From: Halomonas sp. 54_146
Lineage (GTDB): Bacteria; Pseudomonadota; Gammaproteobacteria; Pseudomonadales; Halomonadaceae
Reading direction: 5' to 3'
Length of the DNA stretch: 40,019 nucleotides
Assembly: GCF_001507855.1 (NCBI RefSeq)
Contig: NZ_LGEN01000035.1
Coordinates: 1 to 40,019, forward strand
The position numbers and the translations under genes were made by a program. How positions within the stretch are numbered: the first letter of the stretch is position 1; every line of letters starts with the position of its first letter. The notes below the pieces were generated by a model that searched no databases, was not told the origin of the DNA, and worked only from the letters and a program-made list of their open reading frames with translations. Positions 34,760-40,019 of this stretch are shown here, in pieces.

Positions 34760-34995
34760 TGACAACGATATTGACACAAAATGTTGTGACACAAACCGCC
34801 TTACCGTTTGCTGATCTCGAACAGGTTTATGAACAGCTGGCCGTGACGCTGGATTCGCTGCCTGAGAAGCAGCAAACACTCTTCCTTGCCCAGCTGGCGC
34901 TGGCACTTGCCCATCGCATACCTGATATCGATCAGGTATTAACAGCGATTAATGAGGCGCACGAGGGAACCTGCCTTGATGAGAGGGGCAGTTAA
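34759..34995 (+). CDS. Second DUF2783-like small partner protein
   Basis: A 78-residue helical protein. FADLEQVYEQLAVTLDSLPEKQQTLFLAQLALALAHRIPDIDQVLTAI aligns in pattern with the DUF2783 protein at 27307 (F-x-D-x-x-x-x-Y/F, then a long helix ending L-A-x-x-I-x-D). Its ATG shares a base with the hydroxylase stop (TAATG), so the pair is tightly coupled. It has about 15 additional N-terminal residues. By analogy with MhaB it is probably a coupling subunit of the preceding hydroxylase. Confidence 0.75.
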   Translation: MTTILTQNVVTQTALPFADLEQVYEQLAVTLDSLPEKQQTLFLAQLALALAHRIPDIDQVLTAINEAHEGTCLDERGS

Positions 34996-35411
34996 AAGGG
35001 AAAAAGATTCCCAGGGATTTCCTTTGGTGCATCTGCATCCGCCTTCCTAGGACACCCAAGGCCCGCCGTTCTGTGTTAGAATGGCGGCCTAAATAATCGA
35101 TGCATAAAAAAGTAGCAACGTGCTGCTTTACCAATCTCTTCGAGCTTTCATCTTTATTGGTGGCGCTTCGACACCTTTGCAGTACCGCCAGAACGTTCCT
35201 TTTTCGTTCTGAGCCGATTGATTGAATTTCTTGGCACACAGACAGAACCCGCGTTTTTTCGCCAGCATTTAGTTCTGCATTGGGCTCGCGCCTGCGTGGG
35301 CCTTTAGCAAAGATTACCGGACCCTGCTCTAGCGGGCAGTCTCCAGCTATGACTATTTTTCGTTGAACGAGCTAAACGCTCGTTCGTTAAGACGATCAAC
35401 AGAGAAAAACT
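34996..35411. promoter_or_regulatory. Long leader region of the FMO gene
   Basis: A 416-bp gap with no convincing gene on either strand. TGTGTTAGAAT at about 35074-35084 is a good extended -10 and would give an untranslated leader of more than 300 bases. Close to the gene, GAACGAGC-TAAAC-GCTCGTTC (35365-35385) is a perfect 8-bp inverted repeat resembling TetR-type operators. I do not recognise a riboswitch. Confidence 0.4.
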
Positions 35412-36791
35412 ATGACCTTTAGAATCGCCATCCTTGGGGCCGGCCCCAGTGGGCTTGCCCAAATCCGCGCCTTTGAAGCAGCACGCCTTGCCGGTGCAGA
35501 CATTCCCGAGATCGTCTGCTACGAAAAACAGAGTGATCTGGGCGGCATGTGGAACTACACCTGGCGCACCGGCCTGGATGCCTACGGAGAACCCGTACAC
35601 GGCAGCATGTACCGCTACCTCTGGTCCAATGGCCCCAAAGAATGCCTGGAGTTTGCGGACTACAGCTTTGAGGAGCATTTCGGCCGGCCTATTCCCTCTT
35701 ATCCGCCTCGGGCGGTGCTTCGTGACTACATTATGGGGCGCGTCGAAAAAAGCGGAGCGCGGCAGTACATCCGCTTCAATACGGCGGTGCACTGGGTAGA
35801 TTACGCAGAAGAAACCGGCAAGTTTGCGGTCACCGTAAGAGACCTGAAAGAAGACCAGCTGAGCACCGAAGAGTTCGACCATGTAGTGGTCGCCACCGGC
35901 CATTTCTCGACGCCGAACGCGCCCTACTTTGAAGGCCTTAACCAGTTCCCGGGGCGGGTTTTGCATGCCCATGACTTCCGCGACGCCTGCGAATTTGCCG
36001 GCAAGGATCTGCTGCTTATTGGTAGCAGCTATTCCGCCGAAGACATCGGCACCCAGTGCCACAAATACGGTGCAAAATCGGTCACCTTCAGCTACCGCAG
36101 CCAGCCCATGGGCTTCGAGTGGCCCGACTCCTTTACCGAAAAACCACTACTCACCAAAGTGGTTGGTAAAACGGCCTATTTTAAAGACGGCAGCAGCCAG
36201 GACGTGGATGCCATCGTGCTCTGCACCGGCTACCAGCACCACTTCCCGTTCCTGCCAGACGAGCTGACCCTGAACACGAACAACCGGCTCTATCCGGAAG
36301 GCCTGTACAAAGGCATCTTCCTGGAGAAGAACCCCAAACTGGTCTTCCTGGGCATGCAAGACCAGTACTACACCTTCAATATGTTCGATGCCCAGGCCTG
36401 GTATGCCCGTGACGTGATCATGGGGAAAATCGCCCTACCGGAAAAAACCGCCATGGCCGCCGACAGCGCGGAATGGGTCCGCCAGGAACAAACCGTCGAC
36501 AACCCGTTCCAGGCCATCGACTTCCAGGCCGCCTATATTCTAGACCTGTTGCAGCCCACTGATTATCCCGCCTTCGACGTCGAGGGCGTGGCAGAACTCT
36601 TCAAGCAATGGGAACACGATAAAGAGGCAGATATTCTCGGATATCGTAATAAGCGCTATCGCTCAACCCTGACCGGAACCCTGGCACCGGCCCATCACAC
36701 CCCATGGATGCAGGCAATGGACGATTCTCTTGAAACCTTTCTTAGCAAAAAGCCAGAAAGCGAAGAACACGTTCTGAGATCGGTGAACTAA
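35412..36791 (+). CDS. tmm: Flavin-containing monooxygenase, trimethylamine monooxygenase-like
   Basis: A 459-residue bacterial FMO. It has GAGPSG at 9-14 (FAD), the FMO identifying motif [11 protein letters not shown] at 179-189, a second dinucleotide site in [13 protein letters not shown] at about 200, and [11 protein letters not shown] at about 271. The segment [22 protein letters not shown] is characteristic of bacterial Tmm, which oxidises trimethylamine to its N-oxide; many of these enzymes also oxidise indole. Length matches Tmm (about 450). The start is ATG at 35412 behind ACAGAGAAAAACT, a weak site. No TMAO demethylase or transporter is beside it, so it may serve osmolyte production or general amine/sulfide oxidation. 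Confidence 0.88.
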   Translation: MTFRIAILGAGPSGLAQIRAFEAARLAGADIPEIVCYEKQSDLGGMWNYTWRTGLDAYGEPVHGSMYRYLWSNGPKECLEFADYSFEEHFGRPIPSYPPRAVLRDYIMGRVEKSGARQYIRFNTAVHWVDYAEETGKFAVTVRDLKEDQLSTEEFDHVVVATGHFSTPNAPYFEGLNQFPGRVLHAHDFRDACEFAGKDLLLIGSSYSAEDIGTQCHKYGAKSVTFSYRSQPMGFEWPDSFTEKPLLTKVVGKTAYFKDGSSQDVDAIVLCTGYQHHFPFLPDELTLNTNNRLYPEGLYKGIFLEKNPKLVFLGMQDQYYTFNMFDAQAWYARDVIMGKIALPEKTAMAADSAEWVRQEQTVDNPFQAIDFQAAYILDLLQPTDYPAFDVEGVAELFKQWEHDKEADILGYRNKRYRSTLTGTLAPAHHTPWMQAMDDSLETFLSKKPESEEHVLRSVN

Positions 36792-37115
36792 AAACTGTTT
36801 GTTACTGCAAGGGATCTTTTCTGCAGCGCATTGCAGTTTGATCGCGTGCAAACGAGATGGGGGCGACGTCGCCTGGAATCCGACCTAGTCATTGGAAATC
36901 GACCCGATGTGTGCTGGTTCACTTCCATTGAAATAGGCAATCAAATTGTCTTCGAGTTGTACTCGGGTAGGGCTGTCACAACTCAGCCTGCTGATGATGG
37001 TGGCCATTTGGCTTGAGAGAAAAGTCGACGTGGTGATCGAGTTGTGTGCCCTGACAATGCTGTCGAAGTTGGCTCGCCACAAGATCCGAGTACATGCATG
37101 CGCCAATTCGACCTG
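36792..37115. other. Gap without recognisable genes
   Basis: Short overlapping frames exist on both strands but none has a credible start or resembles a family I know. An inverted repeat ACTGCAA (36804) / TTGCAGT (36831) follows the FMO gene and may be a weak terminator. Given the broken genes next to it, this is probably decayed sequence. Confidence 0.5.
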
Positions 37116-37271
37116 TTACACAAGATCGGTAGCCACCACCCTTCCATACCTAGTGCACCGATTGATAAAGGTGAGCGCCATAACCCGCATTAACCTTATG
37201 AATGCGGTGGCAGTAACAGTGGCTAGTTTGAGGAGACTATCCCATAGCCCTGCTCGGCGGCTACCCGACAT
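37116..37271 (-). pseudogene. Start of an unidentified gene with a strong ribosome binding site, probably truncated
   Basis: ATG at 37271 stands seven bases after a perfect AGGAGG (37279-37284), 14 bases downstream of the ArsR-rhodanese stop on the same strand. That is a genuine translation start. The 51-residue product (MSGSRRAGLWDSLLKLATV...) resembles nothing I know, and its C-terminal half looks random. It is probably the surviving 5' end of a longer operon partner cut off by rearrangement. Confidence 0.4.
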
Positions 37272-37285
37272 GGCGGTGCCTCCTA

Positions 37286-37818
37286 TTACGACGCTACGGG
37301 CAGCCCCGCCGCTTTCCATTCCGGATAGCCTTCCTGAAAGCGGCGGACGCGGTAACCGAGTTGCCGCAGGCGCTGCACGGCCTCATGCGATAGGACGCAA
37401 TAGGGGCCACGGCAATAGGCGACGATTTCCCGGTCCCGGGGCAGCTTGTCCAGCATGTTCTCCAGCTGCGCCAAGGGTATGTTGATCGCCTCGGGCAAGT
37501 GGCCTGCTTCAAACTCCTCCTCGGGACGCACGTCTAAAAGTGCCACCTTGCCGCTAGAAAGCCCAGCTAGAAGCTCGTCCCGACTGACCGCCTCCAAAGC
37601 GCCATTGGCGTCATCCTCCGCGAACAGCCGACCGACTAGGCGTTCCACCTCGGCCAAATTCGTCTCGGCTACCTGCCTGAGCAGGCTCAGCAAAGTAACG
37701 ATCCGTTCGTCGGTCAGGCGATAGATCATCTGCTTTCCAGCGCGGTGAGCGGTAACAAGACCCGCTCGCCGCAGGTGCTGAAGGTGCTGAGAGGCATTGC
37801 CGACAGTCAGATCGGCGC
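37286..37818 (-). pseudogene. ArsR-family regulator with rhodanese domain, N-terminus deleted
   Basis: The frame encodes the recognition half of an ArsR winged helix (ADLTVGNASQHLQHLRRAGLV, then an AGKQMIYRL wing) and an intact rhodanese domain with the active loop CRGPYC. Such fusions sense or handle sulfur or metalloid stress. The family normally starts about 40 residues earlier, but at about 37818 the sequence switches to an MFS transporter fragment on the other strand and no start remains. An internal ATG at 37729 would give a 147-residue rhodanese without a complete DNA-binding domain. I treat it as a broken gene. Confidence 0.75.
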
Positions 37819-38013
37819 AGCTCCGCCATCGGAATTTATCGCTTCTGGCGTGATCTGGGCTACGGTATCGGCGCTCTGGGCTTTGGGCTGGTGGCCCATC
37901 TGTCGGGGGCGGTCACGGGTGGCTTCTGGTTCGTCGCCATCGCCATGTTCCTCTCGGGTGCCCTGGTGATGGCCTGGGGGGAAGAGACCCATCCACAGCT
38001 GAACCCTGAATAG
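37816..38013 (+). pseudogene. MFS transporter, C-terminal fragment
   Basis: This plus-strand frame has no start codon and ends with TAG at 38011. It encodes SSAIGIYRFWRDLGYGIGAL and then two hydrophobic helices (GFGLVAHLSGA, FWFVAIAMFLSGALVMAWGEETHP). This is the end of a major facilitator transporter; the segment RFWRDLGYG is typical of one MFS subgroup. About 330 N-terminal residues are missing. It abuts the broken, divergently oriented ArsR-rhodanese gene. Confidence 0.7.
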
Positions 38014-38314
38014 GGAACGTTAGCTTCGTAAAACAACCTAGTCCTCTACCGTTAGGTTATGCTCTTACTAGGTGTATGGTTCCGTGAATTTCTGGTTGGT
38101 TGATCCGCTCTGGCTTTTTGCTATTAACCGCCGCCGTAATTGCTTTGTGGCACGGATAGGTTTTCATCGTTGCACCGACATCAACTAGTTTTTTCGCTAA
38201 AAGCGTTTTTTGAGAATTTTAGGGATTTTTTAGCAGCCTCTATGGTGTGATTGCGCGATATACAACAGGGCAATTCAAAGGCGTTGCGGCCGCGCAATAC
38301 TAGCCCAGATGAAC
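38014..38314. other. Gap after the MFS fragment
   Basis: No complete gene. Short hydrophobic frames are present (MLLLGVWFREFLVG at about 38058; FLLLTAAVIALWHG at about 38112, in another frame), which could be scraps of a small membrane protein. A CGCTAAAAGCGTTTTTT stretch near 38196 has only a four-base stem. Confidence 0.4.
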
Positions 38315-38378
38315 AACCACACTTTTATGCGCATTTAAATGAAATAAAATACACTTATATGCGCATAAAAGTGTGGTT
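38315..38378. promoter_or_regulatory. Compound inverted/direct repeat operator before the ATPase
   Basis: A 20-bp perfect inverted repeat has arms at 38315-38334 and 38359-38378. A direct copy of ACACTTTTATGCGCAT (38319) also lies at 38351 with one change, exactly 32 bp away. The second half is thus itself a near-perfect 24-bp palindrome centred on ATGCGCAT. This looks like two operator sites three helical turns apart. The ATPase starts 49 bases downstream. Confidence 0.7.
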
Positions 38379-38426
38379 TTAGCTATAGTACATACTCGTC
38401 AACAGCCTTATGAGCAGGACAATACA

Positions 38427-39758
38427 ATGCAGCGCACTTTACTCGATGCCCTCATAGCATGGAAAAATCAACCTATGCGTAAGCCATTACTGATTGATGG
38501 CGCGAGGCAAACGGGTAAAACTTATCTGCTGCAGGAGTTATTTGGCAACACCTTTACCAACATCCTCCGTATCGACTTTCTGGAAAGTCCTGCTTACAAA
38601 GAAGCGTTCGATGGTTCACTGTCACCTGACGACCTGCTGATGAACATTGAGCTACTGACAAACCAGACATTTAACCCAGAAACTGACCTACTGATCTTAG
38701 ATGAGATTGGTGAGTGTGAACGCGCCGTTACAGCACTGAAGTATTTTGCCGAAAAAGCGCCGTCTTATTTTATCGCCGCCAGTGGCTCGAACATTGGTTT
38801 GCTCAACACCTTTCCCGTTGGCAAGGTAGAGCAATACAATTTACGCCCACTAAGCTTCCAAGAATTTATTTATGCATCAAAGGAACAGGCGCTGATCAAA
38901 GCCTTTGATAACCAAGCCAACACACCGGCAGTCCACACTAAATTGATGGATAAACTGACAGACTACTTTTTTACGGGTGGCATGCCGGAAGCAGTAGCTA
39001 CTTGGTATCAATATAAAGACTCGAGCATTTTAGAACGCGTTGAAAAGGTGTCTAAAATTCATGCTGATTTAGTCGAAGGCTATCGTCGCGATTTTGGCAA
39101 ATATGCGGGCAAAGTCGATGCAACGCTGATTGAATCCGTGTTCAACAGCATTCCGTCACAGCTGTCTCAGGTTGCCGATGCGTCCGTTAAACGCTTTAAG
39201 TTTAAACATGTGCATGAGCGTAAATCACGTTATAGCGATTTTGAGACCGCCATCCACTGGTTAACATGCTGCCGACTGGCCTTGGCGAACTACCCCATTG
39301 AAGGTCAACCAAGATCACCTCTGGCGGCCTATAAAAAAGCGAATATGGTGAAACTATTTCTGTTTGATGTCGGCCTGCTCAACCACATGCTGGGTAGCAG
39401 TTACAAAGAACTCAAACAACAAAACTATGAATACAAAGGTTATGTGGCAGAAAATTTTGTACAACAAGAGCTCACGGCCGTTGGCGTTGATCCAAGCTAT
39501 TCGTGGAATGACGCACGCGCCGAAATTGAATTTATTTTAGCAACGGATGAAGGGGGTATTGTCCCAGTCGAAGTCAAAAGTGGGAAACGCACGCGAGCCA
39601 AATCACTGGCGTCCTACATTGAAAAATGCTCACCAAGCAAAACATTTAAGTTAACGGGCACACAGGGTTCCTCAGCCCTAGAGCAAACCAATATTGTGAT
39701 GCCCCTGTACTATACCCAGTTTTTACCGCAGAGGATCGGGCTGGAGAATGGCAGCTAG
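38427..39758 (+). CDS. AAA-family ATPase with DUF4143 domain
   Basis: A 443-residue protein. The N-terminal AAA_14-type ATPase has Walker A GARQTGKT at 25-32, Walker B LLILDE at 88-93 and a sensor-like AASGSN. The family's GGMPEAV segment lies at about 188, and a C-terminal DUF4143 domain ends in VEVKSGKRTRAKSLASYIEK, resembling the core of PD-(D/E)xK nucleases (E-V-K). The family is common in variable genome regions and its function is not established. The start is ATG at 38427 behind AGCAGGACAATACA. Lower GC than the catabolic genes and the broken surroundings suggest transfer. Confidence 0.88.
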   Translation: MQRTLLDALIAWKNQPMRKPLLIDGARQTGKTYLLQELFGNTFTNILRIDFLESPAYKEAFDGSLSPDDLLMNIELLTNQTFNPETDLLILDEIGECERAVTALKYFAEKAPSYFIAASGSNIGLLNTFPVGKVEQYNLRPLSFQEFIYASKEQALIKAFDNQANTPAVHTKLMDKLTDYFFTGGMPEAVATWYQYKDSSILERVEKVSKIHADLVEGYRRDFGKYAGKVDATLIESVFNSIPSQLSQVADASVKRFKFKHVHERKSRYSDFETAIHWLTCCRLALANYPIEGQPRSPLAAYKKANMVKLFLFDVGLLNHMLGSSYKELKQQNYEYKGYVAENFVQQELTAVGVDPSYSWNDARAEIEFILATDEGGIVPVEVKSGKRTRAKSLASYIEKCSPSKTFKLTGTQGSSALEQTNIVMPLYYTQFLPQRIGLENGS

Positions 39759-40019
39759 CTCCTCGCAACTCCCATAACAACGTTTTGTCCAGCAAACACT
39801 CCTTTTAAACGTGGCGGGTAGATCGATAAGCTTACTAGCCCGGATTTCTCATAGCACCTCAGCAAGTACCGCACCCAGGCCGCCATGCTATTAAAAACCT
39901 ATTGGTACATCTTAAATTGCCTACTTTTTAACCACTTTCCGTCGTTAAGACACACTTCCCCCTTTCCCCCATTGCGTCGGGCCGGGGGAGCCCGAGCATT
40001 CAGTTCGGCACCAACCGCC
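39759..40019. other. Gap at right edge
   Basis: No gene or clear structure is visible after the ATPase stop. Pyrimidine-rich stretches (around 39955-39970) are followed by GC-rich sequence running off the window. Confidence 0.4.

Noticed and set aside
35304..36062. 252-residue open frame antisense to the FMO gene
   Set aside because: It mirrors a strongly supported FMO gene, resembles no family and has no ribosome binding site.
36946..37485. 179-residue plus-strand frame
   Set aside because: Its second half is antisense to the rhodanese domain and its first half resembles nothing; no ribosome binding site.

Overview
The window is chromosomal DNA from a Gammaproteobacterium, most likely a halophile of the Halomonas/Vreelandella type. 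That assignment is inferred from the gene set, moderate GC, and acidic exported and soluble proteins; nothing in the window proves the genus. Most of it is aromatic-acid catabolism, flanked by regions that carry gene wreckage and acquired-looking DNA.

Left edge (1-3051): the first 150 bases are repeats resembling the end of an IS21-family element, joined to an AhpD-like gene that has lost its own start. Next to it, on the minus strand, a deletion has fused a peroxiredoxin gene out of frame to a metallo-beta-lactamase-fold gene. An intact hglS/ydcJ (2-oxoadipate dioxygenase/decarboxylase) follows.

Phenylacetate region (3244-19420): paaX (repressor) converges with paaY and paaN. Divergent from paaN runs paaFGHIJK (CoA ligase, isomerase, beta-oxidation enzymes, thioesterase). 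A strong terminator ends it, and a second transcript carries paaABCDE (phenylacetyl-CoA epoxidase) and paaZ (ring-opening hydrolase/aldehyde dehydrogenase). Together these take phenylacetate to acetyl-CoA and succinyl-CoA. Both paaF and paaA have a near-identical core promoter (TTGATR, 16 bp, TATACT) and share a GTGACAC-centred motif.

Middle (19599-24249): a small cysteine-rich protein (DUF6455-like), a three-gene TRAP transporter (dctP, dctQ, dctM) on the minus strand, and a MarR regulator. A fragment resembling the end of a dctM gene lies just upstream of marR.

Homogentisate region (24557-34995): an unusual MBL-fold protein, a flavin hydroxylase plus DUF2783 small protein (resembling the MhaA/MhaB 3-hydroxyphenylacetate 6-hydroxylase of Pseudomonas putida), then homogentisate dioxygenase, fumarylacetoacetase, maleylacetoacetate isomerase and a Bcr/CflA efflux pump. 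No 4-hydroxyphenylpyruvate dioxygenase is present, so the likely entry substrate is 3-hydroxyphenylacetate rather than tyrosine. A second, divergent hydroxylase/DUF2783 pair with its own LuxR-type regulator follows; its substrate is unknown.

Right edge (35412-40019): a trimethylamine monooxygenase-like FMO, then decayed DNA in which divergent ArsR-rhodanese and MFS genes have both lost their 5' ends at one junction, and finally an AAA/DUF4143 ATPase behind an elaborate inverted-repeat operator.

A recurring oddity is six short tandem-repeat arrays (units of 9, 16 or 18 bp, unrelated in sequence), all in gaps next to operon or gene ends.
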